40,318 nucleotides of DNA from an uncultured Clostridia bacterium (GTDB lineage Bacteria; Bacillota; Clostridia; Christensenellales; Aristaeellaceae). The notes below the pieces were generated by a model that was not told the origin of the DNA, searched no databases, and saw only the letters and a program-made list of their open reading frames with translations. The position numbers and the translations under genes were made by a program. Positions 24,528 to 31,785 of this stretch are shown piece by piece. Every line of letters starts with the position of its first letter. Positions within the stretch are counted from its first letter, which is position 1. The stretch lies in assembly GCA_934670175.1 (NCBI GenBank), contig CAKUOX010000018.1, forward strand, positions 1-40,318. The letters are read 5' to 3'.

Positions 24528-25378
24528 GCGAAATGGATATTCGGCTTCTGGCGCTGGATCTGGACGGCACGCTGATGGACAGTCAGAAGCGCTTTCCGGA
24601 GATCAACTGCCGTGCGCTTCAGGCGTGCGAGCGCTGCGGCGTGCGCGTGTGTCTGGTCAGCGGCAGGAGCTTTGAACTGATGCGCCGCTTTGCGCGCGAG
24701 CTGGGCGTGCACCCGATGATGGCTGCCTGCAACGGCGCGCGCATCGAGGCCGGTGAGAACGGTCCGACGCTGGCGGAGCATACCTTTGCCGAGGCGGATG
24801 CGCGGCGCATACTCAAAACGCTGGAAGAGAGCGGAATGTATTTTGATTACTATCGGCGCGGCTGCTGCTACATGGGTAATCCGGAGGCGAAGGCGGCGCT
24901 CGGCGCGCGTTACGCGCACCATGTGCCCGGCGTGGAGGGCGAGGGCGAATACCGCTACGAAACCATTTGCGACCGCGATCGTTTGCATGCGGACATTGCC
25001 GCCGGCGTGTATAAGTTTGTGGCGCTGGGCATGCCCTACGACCCGCGCTTTGCGCGCCTGCGCGACGAGCTGGCGGATATGGGGCTGTCCGTCTCCAGCG
25101 CGTCCACGCGCAATATTGAATTCATGCCGGCAGGCGTGGACAAGGGCGGTGCGGTCAGGGCGCTGTGCGCGGCGGCGGGCGTTTCTCCCGAAAACGCGAT
25201 GGCTTTCGGCGACCAGACCAACGATATTCCCATGCTGACCGCCTGCGGCTGGCCAGTGGCGATGGAAAACGCCGAGCCTGTCGTGAAGGAATGCGCGCGC
25301 ATCATTGCGCCGGATCACAATCTCGGCGGCGTGGGGCTGACGCTGAAAAAATATGTGCTTGGAGATGAAGAAATATGA
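24524..25378 (+). CDS. Cof-type HAD-superfamily phosphatase
   Basis: This is a 284-residue cytoplasmic hydrolase of the haloacid dehalogenase superfamily, Cof (IIB) subfamily. Motif I is LLALDLDGTLMDS, with nucleophile D12 and acid/base D14. Motif II is the serine in CLVSGRSF. The large C2-type cap lies between. The lysine of GVDKGGAVRAL and motif IV, MAFGDQTNDIPMLTACG, follow, ending with the usual VVKECARIIAPDHNLGGVGLTLKKY. These enzymes dephosphorylate sugar phosphates, flavin or pyridoxal phosphates. The substrate is not predictable here. The ATG at 24524 overlaps the upstream stop (ATGA), which decides the start. Confidence 0.93.
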   Translation: MSEMDIRLLALDLDGTLMDSQKRFPEINCRALQACERCGVRVCLVSGRSFELMRRFARELGVHPMMAACNGARIEAGENGPTLAEHTFAEADARRILKTLEESGMYFDYYRRGCCYMGNPEAKAALGARYAHHVPGVEGEGEYRYETICDRDRLHADIAAGVYKFVALGMPYDPRFARLRDELADMGLSVSSASTRNIEFMPAGVDKGGAVRALCAAAGVSPENAMAFGDQTNDIPMLTACGWPVAMENAEPVVKECARIIAPDHNLGGVGLTLKKYVLGDEEI

Positions 25379-25887
25379 TGCACGTCGTGCTGGTGAATCC
25401 CGAGATCCCGCAGAATACCGGCAATATCGCCCGTACCTGCGCGGCTACCGGGGCGATGCTCCATCTGATAAAGCCGCTGGGCTTTGAGCTTTCGGATAAG
25501 TATTTGAAGCGCGCGGGGTTGGATTACTGGCATTTGATGACGCTCGAGATCCACGAGGACTGGGCGGATTTTGTGCAGAAATACCCGGGCGCGCGCCTGC
25601 ATTTCGCGACCACCAAGGCGCCGCGCGATTACTGCGCCGCTGCCTATCAGGACGGCGATTTTCTGGTATTTGGCCGCGAAACGAAGGGGCTGGATGAAAG
25701 CCTGCTGGCCGAGAATTACGAGCGCTGCATCCGCATTCCCATGCGTGCCGACGCACGCAGCCTGAATCTGTCTAATTCCGTGGCCATCGTGCTGTATGAA
25801 GCGCTGCGCCAGCAGGACTTCCCCGGTCTGTGCGCGCATGGCCAGCTGCATGGCACAGCGCAGGGGGAATGGAAGGATTATGTGTAA
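25375..25887 (+). CDS. trmL: tRNA (cytidine/uridine-34-2'-O)-methyltransferase TrmL
   Basis: This 170-residue SPOUT methyltransferase would methylate the ribose of the wobble nucleotide in tRNA-Leu using S-adenosylmethionine. It is a minimal SpoU enzyme without extra domains, as TrmL is. Family motifs are VLVNPEIPQNTGNIARTCAATGA at the N-terminus, LIKPLGFELSDKYLKRAGLDYW, the knot-forming LVFGRETKGLD, and IPMRADARSLNLSNSVAIVLYEALRQ. The start is either the ATG at 25375, which overlaps the upstream TGA, or the adjacent ATG at 25378. It closes the four-gene RNA-modification/phosphatase operon. Confidence 0.93.
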   Translation: MMHVVLVNPEIPQNTGNIARTCAATGAMLHLIKPLGFELSDKYLKRAGLDYWHLMTLEIHEDWADFVQKYPGARLHFATTKAPRDYCAAAYQDGDFLVFGRETKGLDESLLAENYERCIRIPMRADARSLNLSNSVAIVLYEALRQQDFPGLCAHGQLHGTAQGEWKDYV

Positions 25888-25913
25888 GGCGGCCGATCTG
25901 AACCGGTCGCAAA

Positions 25914-25949
25914 GCTGAGCGCGTCTGCATGCTTGCAGGCGCGTTCAGC
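25914..25949 (+). terminator. Stem-loop after trmL
   Basis: GCTGAGCGCGTCTGCA (25914-25929) pairs with TGCAGGCGCGTTCAGC (25934-25949) in a 16-bp helix that has two G-U pairs and a 4-base loop, 26 bases after the trmL stop. No T-run follows, so it is either a weak terminator or an RNA 3'-end stabiliser. The rest of 25950-26062 shows nothing I can name. Confidence 0.55.
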
Positions 25950-26062
25950 CTGTCGAAAGCGCTTTTGACAAGCTGGGCGGTTCCTGCAAGGAGACGTGGA
26001 CAATTTCTGTTTCGCCCCGCTGCATTCCCTGCAATTCTTCCCCCCTGTTAATCCAAATTCGC

Positions 26063-26091
26063 TTGCGCTGCGGTCATCGCTGCGCTATACT
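26063..26091 (+). promoter_or_regulatory. Promoter of guaA
   Basis: TTGCGC (26063-26068) and TATACT (26086-26091) are separated by 17 bases, placing the transcription start near 26098. The leader of about 36 bases contains GGGAGG before the ATG at 26134. I saw no purine riboswitch fold in it. Confidence 0.6.
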
Positions 26092-26133
26092 GAATTACAG
26101 GCATAATTACATACACAGGGAGGCAGATGCACC

Positions 26134-27438
26134 ATGCAGCAGGACGTTATTCTGGTATTTGACCTGGGCAGCGAAGAGAACCCGAAAATTGCCCGCGAGA
26201 TTCGCGCGCTGGGCGTGTACAGCGAGATTCATCCCCACGACATCAAGGCGGCGGAGCTGGCGGCCATTCCGAACGTGCGCGGCGTGATTCTCAACGGCGG
26301 TGTGAACCGCATTGTGGACGGTCAGGCCATCGACGCGGCGGACGCCGTGTACGCGCTGAAGGTGCCCATTCTGGCGGTGGATCATCCGGCAAAGCGGGGC
26401 GAGTGCATCGCCGCATGGCCGCAGGATGACGCCGCGCGCGCAAAGCTGCTGTCCGATTTCGTGTTTGATAAGTGCGGCTGCGGCCGGACGTGGAACGCGC
26501 AGAATTTCATCGACGATCAGATCGAGCGCATCCGTGCGCAGGTGGGCGATGGCAAGGTGCTGCTGGCGCTGTCCGGCGGCGTGGATTCCTCCGTGGTCGC
26601 GGCGCTGCTGATCCGCGCCATCGGCGATCGGCTGACCTGCGTGCATGTGAACCACGGCCTGCTGCGCAAGGGCGAGCCGGAGCAGGTGGTGCAGGTGTTC
26701 CGCCACGAGCTGGGCGCGAACCTGATCTATGTGGACGCGGTGGATCGCTTCCTGGACAAGCTGGCGGGCGTGGCCGATCCCGAGGAGAAGCGCCATATCA
26801 TCGGCGCGGAATTCATTCGCGTGTTCGAAGAAGAGGCGCGCAAGCTGGACGGCATTTCCTTCCTGGGTCAGGGCACGATCTATCCGGACATCATCGAAAG
26901 CGGTACCCGCACGGTGAAGGCCGTCAAGAGCCATCACAACGTGGGCGGTCTGCCCGAGGATCTGAAATTCGAGCTGGTCGAGCCGCTGAAGATGCTCTTT
27001 AAGGACGAAGTGCGCGCGGTCGGCGCAGCGCTGGGCCTGCCGGACAGTATGGTGTATCGCCAGCCCTTCCCGGGCCCAGGTCTGGGCGTGCGCTGCGTGG
27101 GCGCGATCACCCGCGACCGGCTGGAGGCCGTGCGCGAATCGGACGCCATTCTGCGCGAGGAGTTCAAAAATGCCGGCCTTGAGGGCAAGGTCTGGCAGTA
27201 TTTCACCGTCGTGCCCGACATCCGCTCTACCGGCGTGCGCGATAACCGCCGCTGCTTCGAGTGGCCCGTCGTGGTGCGCGCCGTCAACACCGTGGACGCC
27301 ATGACCGCCACCGTGGAACAGCTGCCCTGGCCGCTGATTAATCGCATTACGCAGCGCATTACCGCCGAGGTCAAGGGTGTCAACCGCGTTCTGATCGATG
27401 TAACGCCCAAGCCCAGCGGAACGATTGAGTGGGAATAA
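26134..27438 (+). CDS. guaA: GMP synthase with degenerate, shortened glutaminase domain
   Basis: This 434-residue enzyme would convert XMP to GMP. The synthetase part is complete. It has the PP-loop LALSGGVDSSVVAALL (SGGVDS at 147-152), HVNHGLLRKGE, LGQGTIYPDIIES, SHHNVGGLP, RQPFPGPGLGVR, and the dimerisation end TPKPSGTIEWE. Bacterial GuaA is normally about 510-525 residues. Here the N-terminal glutaminase domain is cut to about 112 residues. It keeps the opening (VILVFDLGS, REIRALGVYSEIHPHDI, GVILNGG), but the nucleophile elbow GICYG is replaced by AVDHPAKRG, and the section that carries the catalytic His and Glu is missing. The enzyme must use free ammonia or a separate glutaminase. It has its own promoter, so the gene is monocistronic. 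Confidence 0.95.
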   Translation: MQQDVILVFDLGSEENPKIAREIRALGVYSEIHPHDIKAAELAAIPNVRGVILNGGVNRIVDGQAIDAADAVYALKVPILAVDHPAKRGECIAAWPQDDAARAKLLSDFVFDKCGCGRTWNAQNFIDDQIERIRAQVGDGKVLLALSGGVDSSVVAALLIRAIGDRLTCVHVNHGLLRKGEPEQVVQVFRHELGANLIYVDAVDRFLDKLAGVADPEEKRHIIGAEFIRVFEEEARKLDGISFLGQGTIYPDIIESGTRTVKAVKSHHNVGGLPEDLKFELVEPLKMLFKDEVRAVGAALGLPDSMVYRQPFPGPGLGVRCVGAITRDRLEAVRESDAILREEFKNAGLEGKVWQYFTVVPDIRSTGVRDNRRCFEWPVVVRAVNTVDAMTATVEQLPWPLINRITQRITAEVKGVNRVLIDVTPKPSGTIEWE

Positions 27439-27550
27439 ATCTGGCGGCATAGCTGTACCTATTTACCAAAGCAGGCCGTCTGATTTTGGCAGCGCCTCGG
27501 CAAGTTGAGGCTCTGCAGGCCAATGTCCGGCTTTTTATTACAAATGAGAA

Positions 27551-27583
27551 CCCCAGATTCAGCGCTATGCGCCGGATCTGAGG
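27551..27583. terminator. Stem-loop between convergent guaA and the M18 aminopeptidase gene
   Basis: CCCCAGATTCAGCGC (27551-27565) and GCGCCGGATCTGAGG (27569-27583) pair imperfectly around a 3-base loop. The position between two convergent genes suggests a shared, bidirectional terminator. T-rich sequence (GTTTGATGTTTAAT) follows on the plus strand. The pairing includes mismatches, so the call is moderate. The rest of 27439-27627 shows nothing else. Confidence 0.4.
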
Positions 27584-27627
27584 TTTGATGTTTAATATGG
27601 CGGTTATCGTTGAATTCTAACTGTTAA

Positions 27628-28998
27628 TCAGCTCTTCAGGAAGGCGCAGTAGCCGCGATAGGCCTCGTACAGGTCGACCTTGGAAATGATCTCGTAAGGC
27701 GCGTGCATGGAGAGCACAGCCACGCCCGCATCGATCACGTTCATGCCGTACTTGGCGCAGGTGTAGGCGATGGTGCCGCCGCCGCCCAGATCCACGCGGC
27801 CCAGCTCGGCGAACTGGAACGCGACATCTGCATCGTCCATCACGCGGCGAATTTCCGCCACATATTCGGCGTTCGCGTCGCTGGAGGAGGACTTGCCGCG
27901 CGCGCCGGTGTACTTGTTAAAGCACAGGCCGCGGCCCAGATACGCGGAATTCTTGCGCTCAAACGCCGAGGCGAAATTCGGATCGAAGCCCGCAGACACA
28001 TCGCTGGAGAGCATGCGGCTGTTGCGCAGGCAGCGGCGCAGCGCGAGCTCGGAATAGTCCTGCGTCAGCGCCAGCAGCTCGGCGGTGATGTTCTCGAAAT
28101 ACATGGAATCCATGCCCGTGGCGCCCACGCTGCCGATCTCTTCCTTGTCGGTCAGCACGCAGCACAGCGTCTTTTCCGGCACGCCCTGATAGTCCAGCAC
28201 GGCGCGCATGGACGGATAGGCGCACACGCGGTCATCGTGGCCGTAGGCCAGAATCATGCTGCGGTCAAAGCCCATGTCGCGGGCGCGGCCTGCGGGCACG
28301 ATCTCCAGCTCGGCGGACAGGAAGTCCTCTTCCTCGAAGTCGTATTCATCCTTGAGCAGCTTGAGCACGTTCGCCTTCACGGCGTCCTTGTCCTCGCCCT
28401 CGAGCGGACGTCCGCCGATGATCAGATTCAGCTCCTCGCCCTCGATGATCTTCGCCGCGTCCTTTTTCATCTGATCCTGCGCCAGGTGCGGCAGCAGGTC
28501 GGAAATGCAGAACACAGGGTCGTTTTCGCCCTCACCCACGGACAGCGCGATGGTGTCGCCGTTTTTCTTTACGACCACGCCGTGGATTGCCAGCGGCGTT
28601 GCGACCCACTGGTATTTTTTGATGCCGCCGTAGTAGTGCGTGTCCAGATATGCCAGATCCGCTTCCTCGTACAGCGGATTCTGCTTTACGTCGATGCGCG
28701 GGGAATCGATGTGCGCGCCAAGTATGTTCATGCCGTGCGACAGCTCCTGCGAACCGATAATGAACATCAGAAAGGCCTTGCCCATCCAGTTCGCATACAC
28801 GCGGTCGCCGGGCTGCAGGCGGCGGTTTTCAGCGGTGCAGGCGGAAAGGTTCATAAAGCCGGCCAGCCCCGCCGCGCGCACGCACAGCTCCACGCATTCG
28901 CGCTCGGTCTTGCCCTGATTCAGAAATTCGCGGTACTGCGCCGCAAAGGTCTCCAGCGCGCCCAAATCGGCGCCCTTCCATGCATTTTTGCGTTCCAT
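27628..28998 (-). CDS. M18-family aspartyl aminopeptidase
   Basis: This is a 456-residue zinc exopeptidase of the M18 family, which removes N-terminal residues, typically acidic ones, from peptides in the cytoplasm. The ATG at 28998 (MERKNAWKG) is preceded by GGAGAG. Metal-site motifs are GAHIDSPRID (H96), AYGHDDRVCAYPS (aspartate bridging two metals), TDKEEIGSVGATGMDS (catalytic and metal-binding glutamates) and SMHAPYEIISKVDLY (C-terminal histidine). DVSAGFDPNF and LGRVDLGGGGTIA are also typical of M18. The length fits the family. The upstream glycosyltransferase gene ends four bases before this start, so the two are co-transcribed, though no functional link is known. Confidence 0.93.
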   Translation of the reverse strand: MERKNAWKGADLGALETFAAQYREFLNQGKTERECVELCVRAAGLAGFMNLSACTAENRRLQPGDRVYANWMGKAFLMFIIGSQELSHGMNILGAHIDSPRIDVKQNPLYEEADLAYLDTHYYGGIKKYQWVATPLAIHGVVVKKNGDTIALSVGEGENDPVFCISDLLPHLAQDQMKKDAAKIIEGEELNLIIGGRPLEGEDKDAVKANVLKLLKDEYDFEEEDFLSAELEIVPAGRARDMGFDRSMILAYGHDDRVCAYPSMRAVLDYQGVPEKTLCCVLTDKEEIGSVGATGMDSMYFENITAELLALTQDYSELALRRCLRNSRMLSSDVSAGFDPNFASAFERKNSAYLGRGLCFNKYTGARGKSSSSDANAEYVAEIRRVMDDADVAFQFAELGRVDLGGGGTIAYTCAKYGMNVIDAGVAVLSMHAPYEIISKVDLYEAYRGYCAFLKS

Positions 28999-29002
28999 AA
29001 TG

Positions 29003-29980
29003 CTATCTCTCCGTTTCGTGATATTCTTCGTCGTTGATAACGCGCTCGATGATGAAGCGCGGCCGCCGCTTGCTTTCGCCATATACCTTGCCGATGTATT
29101 CGCCGATCACGCCCAGGCTCAGCAGCTGTATGCCGCCGATCATCCAGATCGACCACATCAGCGACGCCCAGCCGGTCACGGTATGCCCCGCAATGCGGCG
29201 GATCAGCGTCCAGAGCAGCATAACGATGCTCAGCAGGAAGATCACCAGCCCGACGCTGAGGATCAGCCGCAGCGGCTTGACGCTGAACGAGGTGATGCCG
29301 TCCAGCGCGAAGGCCAGCATTTTTTTAAGCGGATATTTGCTCTCGCCCGCAAAGCGCGGCGCACGCTCATATTCCACGGTGGTGGAATTAAAGCCCACCA
29401 GCGGCACCATGCCGCGCAGGAACAGGTTCACCTCTTCGAATTCGCACAGTCCCTCCACCGCACGGCGGCTCATCAGCCGGTAATCCGCATGGTTGAACAC
29501 GATGTCCACGCCCATGCCGCGCATCAGTTTGTAGAACACCTCGGCGGTGAAGCGCTTGAAGAAGGTGTCGGTCTTGCGCGAGGAGCGCACGCCATACACC
29601 ACGTCGCAGCCCGCGTGGTAGGCGTCCAGCATGCGATCCATGGCGTTGATGTCATCCTGCAGATCCGCGTCCATCGAAATGGTCACGTCCGCAAATCTGG
29701 CGGCGGTCGTCAGTCCGGCTAGCAGCGCATTCTGGTGGCCGCGGTTGCGCGAAAGGTTCACGCCGGAAAACAGGTGATCCTCCGCGTGCAGCGCCTGAAT
29801 GATCTCCCAGGTGCGATCCTTCGAGCCATCGTTGACAAACAGCGCGCGGCTGCGGTTGGAGATCTTGCCCTCGGCAATCAGGCCGCGCAGCTTCGCGCCC
29901 AGCCGTTTTGCCGTTTCCGGAAGCACCGCTTCCTCCTTGTAGCAGGGAACCACGACATACAGCGTATTGTCAGCTCTCAT
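29003..29980 (-). CDS. GtrB/DPM-like family 2 glycosyltransferase
   Basis: This 325-residue membrane enzyme would transfer a sugar from a nucleotide sugar to polyprenyl phosphate. The GT-A domain shows YVVVPCYKEEAVLPE, LFVNDGSKDRTWEII, NLSRNRGHQNALLAGL and the metal-binding DADLQDD (D104, D106). YGVRSSRKTDTFFKRFTAEVFYKLMRGMG follows, as in the GtrB/DPM1/ArnC group. Two C-terminal transmembrane helices follow (LILSVGLVIFLLSIVMLLWTL and about 268-292, SLMWSIWMIGGIQLLSLGVIG). The tail GEYIGKVYGESKRRPRFIIE is very typical. The start has GGAGGATAA upstream. The sugar is unknown. The preceding small membrane protein gene ends 22 bases upstream and may be its flippase-like or accessory partner. Confidence 0.92.
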   Translation of the reverse strand: MRADNTLYVVVPCYKEEAVLPETAKRLGAKLRGLIAEGKISNRSRALFVNDGSKDRTWEIIQALHAEDHLFSGVNLSRNRGHQNALLAGLTTAARFADVTISMDADLQDDINAMDRMLDAYHAGCDVVYGVRSSRKTDTFFKRFTAEVFYKLMRGMGVDIVFNHADYRLMSRRAVEGLCEFEEVNLFLRGMVPLVGFNSTTVEYERAPRFAGESKYPLKKMLAFALDGITSFSVKPLRLILSVGLVIFLLSIVMLLWTLIRRIAGHTVTGWASLMWSIWMIGGIQLLSLGVIGEYIGKVYGESKRRPRFIIERVINDEEYHETER

Positions 29981-30002
29981 GAGCGTTTATCCTCCGATCC
30001 AT

Positions 30003-30497
30003 TCAGTCCAGCGCGCCCGGACGGCGGCGATAATACACGGTGCAGATGCGCGCGAGCAGCAGCTGTGCCAGCAGCCGCGCCAGCTCCGAAAGGTTCAGCG
30101 GCGGGAGCCCCGAAATGGCGAAGCGCACCAGCATGTGCGCCGCGCCTGCACCGGCCGAAAGCAGCCAGCCCCACTTGAGCAGCGTCAGTCCGCAGCGCCG
30201 TCGCGCCCGAAGCCGCCGCGCGCTGCGCGCCAGCAGCACCGCCGCGATGGCCATGCACGCCGCCCATGCCCAGTCCGCATATTTCAGCGCGGGCAGACCT
30301 TCGTATATCTGGCTCTGCAGCGCCCGGTTGCGGTACGCGCCGCCCAGCAGCAGCCATGCCGCCTGTCCAAGGCGCAGCGCCGCCGCGCCGCAGAGCAGAA
30401 AGCAGCTCAGGAAGCGGTGCCATGCCATCGGGTATTCCGGCGGCGCGGGCGCCTCGATGCGCTCCTCCAACAGGTCGATCCGTATCGCTTCCGCCAT
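30003..30497 (-). CDS. Polytopic membrane protein of unknown function
   Basis: This is a 164-residue protein that I do not recognise. The ATG at 30497 (MAEAIRIDL) is preceded by AAAGGA. It has about four hydrophobic segments: FLSCFLLCGAAALRLGQAAWLLLGG, YADWAWAACMAIAAVLLA, LLKWGWLLSAGAGAAHMLV and LARLLAQLLLARICTVYY. Arginine clusters between them (RSARRLRARRRC) should face the cytoplasm. It is the first gene of a minus-strand operon with the GtrB-like glycosyltransferase and the aminopeptidase. Small polytopic proteins next to GtrB-like enzymes are sometimes lipid-sugar flippases (GtrA). The sequence here does not let me claim that. Confidence 0.7.
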   Translation of the reverse strand: MAEAIRIDLLEERIEAPAPPEYPMAWHRFLSCFLLCGAAALRLGQAAWLLLGGAYRNRALQSQIYEGLPALKYADWAWAACMAIAAVLLARSARRLRARRRCGLTLLKWGWLLSAGAGAAHMLVRFAISGLPPLNLSELARLLAQLLLARICTVYYRRRPGALD

Positions 30498-30591
30498 ATG
30501 CTCATATATCCTTTCGCGTTTGAATTTATGATAGCACAAGCGCTCGGGATATGCAACCGCGCGGCGGTGAATTATGGAAAAGGAACACCCA

Positions 30592-30816
30592 TTAGATCTC
30601 TGCGAAGCTGTATTTTACCTGGCGCTGATCCTTTTCAGCCAGGATCACCAGCTCGCCATCCTCGCTGTGGGTGACCTCGACCTGGATGTCCGGCTCCAGC
30701 GCCTGAACGTAAGCGACCGGATCATCGGTGCTGATTTCCATGATCTCCACGCGCTTGGGAAGCTGCCCGCCGCACGAGGGCTGGCGCGTTTCGATGGTCA
30801 GTTCATATTCCTTCAT
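30592..30816 (-). CDS. 74-residue protein of unknown function
   Basis: This is a small acidic protein with a strong start, ACAGGAGG nine bases before the ATG at 30816. The sequence MKEYELTIETRQPSCGGQLP...RVEIMEISTDDPVAYVQAL...IQVEVTHSEDGELVILAEKD suggests a compact beta-rich domain. It has no signal peptide or membrane helix. I do not recognise a family. The good ribosome binding site and codon pattern support it as real. The bases 30817-30907 hold its leader. A TATTAT-like -10 lies there, without a clear -35. Confidence 0.65.
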   Translation of the reverse strand: MKEYELTIETRQPSCGGQLPKRVEIMEISTDDPVAYVQALEPDIQVEVTHSEDGELVILAEKDQRQVKYSFAEI

Positions 30817-30907
30817 GCAAAATGCCTCCTGTAACAGGTTTTTTCAGCGTTAGACCGCTGCTTAGATAATACACCTCGCGGAATGAAGTCATCCTCCATA
30901 TGAAAGT

Positions 30908-30945
30908 TAAAAAATCGACCGCCGCGATGAAAATATTGCGGCGGT
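30908..30945 (-). terminator. Rho-independent terminator of the GyrI-like gene
   Basis: Read on the minus strand, ACCGCCGC and GCGGCGGT (complements of 30938-30945 and 30918-30925) form an 8-bp stem with a 12-base loop, followed by CGATTTTTTAA. It lies 12 bases after the stop of the GyrI-like gene. Confidence 0.85.
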
Positions 30946-30957
30946 GCGGGGAAGGGC

Positions 30958-31590
30958 TTATCTGGTGCGGATCGGATGCCGGATCGCGGTTCTGAGCCGT
31001 TCGGGCGCGCATTTTCTGGGATCGGAAAGGTAGATCTCGTGGTGCAGGCGCGTTTCGGAAAGGTCGATGGTGAAGCCATGCGCCTCGGCATAGGCATGCA
31101 TGGCGTCGACGGTCGACGGCTCGTCGTCATAGGGGCCAATGTGCATGCACTGCACGCAGAGCCCCTCGTCGCAGGTGAAAAATTCGACGCCGGAGAGATC
31201 TAGTCCCTTTTTGCGCGACGCCGTTTCAAGCGCCCAGTCGAGGTCGGCCTTCGTCACAAAATCAGGCAGCCGGATCACGGAAATGAAATTGAGCTCCGCC
31301 TTGCGCGCATAGTCGATGCCGCAGGCGCCGTCCTGCCGCCAGAAGCCCTCCAGCGGCGGCACCACATAGTCGAAATGGCCGTCGATCCGGTGGTCGCTCA
31401 GCCTGCTCATCTTGATCGTAAATGCCACGGCATAGAGCAGGCCGATGCCCGCCTTGTACTGGCCGCCCTCGGCGTTGGGATCGCCCCTGCCGCGCACGGC
31501 GATGTAGTTCATCGGCGGCACGGTCACGATGCCGGGCTTTTTGGGCGGCTGGTAGAATTCCCGATATTCCCTTTTGTAGTCAAACGCCAT
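30958..31590 (-). CDS. GyrI-like small-molecule-binding domain protein
   Basis: This is a 210-residue cytoplasmic protein. The ATG at 31590 (MAFDYKREYREFYQPPKKP) has GGGAG upstream. It carries the GyrI-like fold: IVTVPPMNYIAVRGRGDPN, YAVAFTIKM, Y.VPPLEGFW, LPDFVTKADLDWALETASRKKG, and CVQCMHIGPYDDEPSTVDAMHAYAEAHGF, followed by HHEIYLSDPRKCAPERLRTAIRHPI. This is the standalone type, without the AraC or MerR DNA-binding domain. Such proteins bind or hydrolyse cationic or electrophilic small molecules. The ligand is unknown. It appears monocistronic and ends in a clear terminator. Confidence 0.9.
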   Translation of the reverse strand: MAFDYKREYREFYQPPKKPGIVTVPPMNYIAVRGRGDPNAEGGQYKAGIGLLYAVAFTIKMSRLSDHRIDGHFDYVVPPLEGFWRQDGACGIDYARKAELNFISVIRLPDFVTKADLDWALETASRKKGLDLSGVEFFTCDEGLCVQCMHIGPYDDEPSTVDAMHAYAEAHGFTIDLSETRLHHEIYLSDPRKCAPERLRTAIRHPIRTR

Positions 31591-31785
31591 TTCCCGTTCT
31601 CCCTTCATATATGCTATATGCGGTGCGCTCTGGAATTTCTCGCTCTGCCGCTTATTGACCATTCTAGCACGGCAAGCCTGACAGAGGTATGTCAGCAATG
31701 CGGTTTTTTACCTTTCCTGCATGGACTTATCCAATTATATATGCGATAATGATATAAATTCAATTTATGAACAGGAGTATGGCCT

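Noticed and set aside
25888..26133. Purine riboswitch upstream of guaA
   Set aside because: The leader after the promoter is only about 36 bases, and I found no three-way junction or conserved purine-aptamer loops. Only a hairpin after trmL is visible.
26107..27450. Minus-strand frame of 447 codons opposite guaA
   Set aside because: It covers the whole of guaA, is rich in His, Gln and Ala as antisense frames of GC-rich genes are, and has no ribosome binding site.
27703..29037. Plus-strand frame of 444 codons opposite the M18 aminopeptidase
   Set aside because: It has the same antisense composition and no recognisable domain, and the minus-strand enzyme has all its metal motifs.
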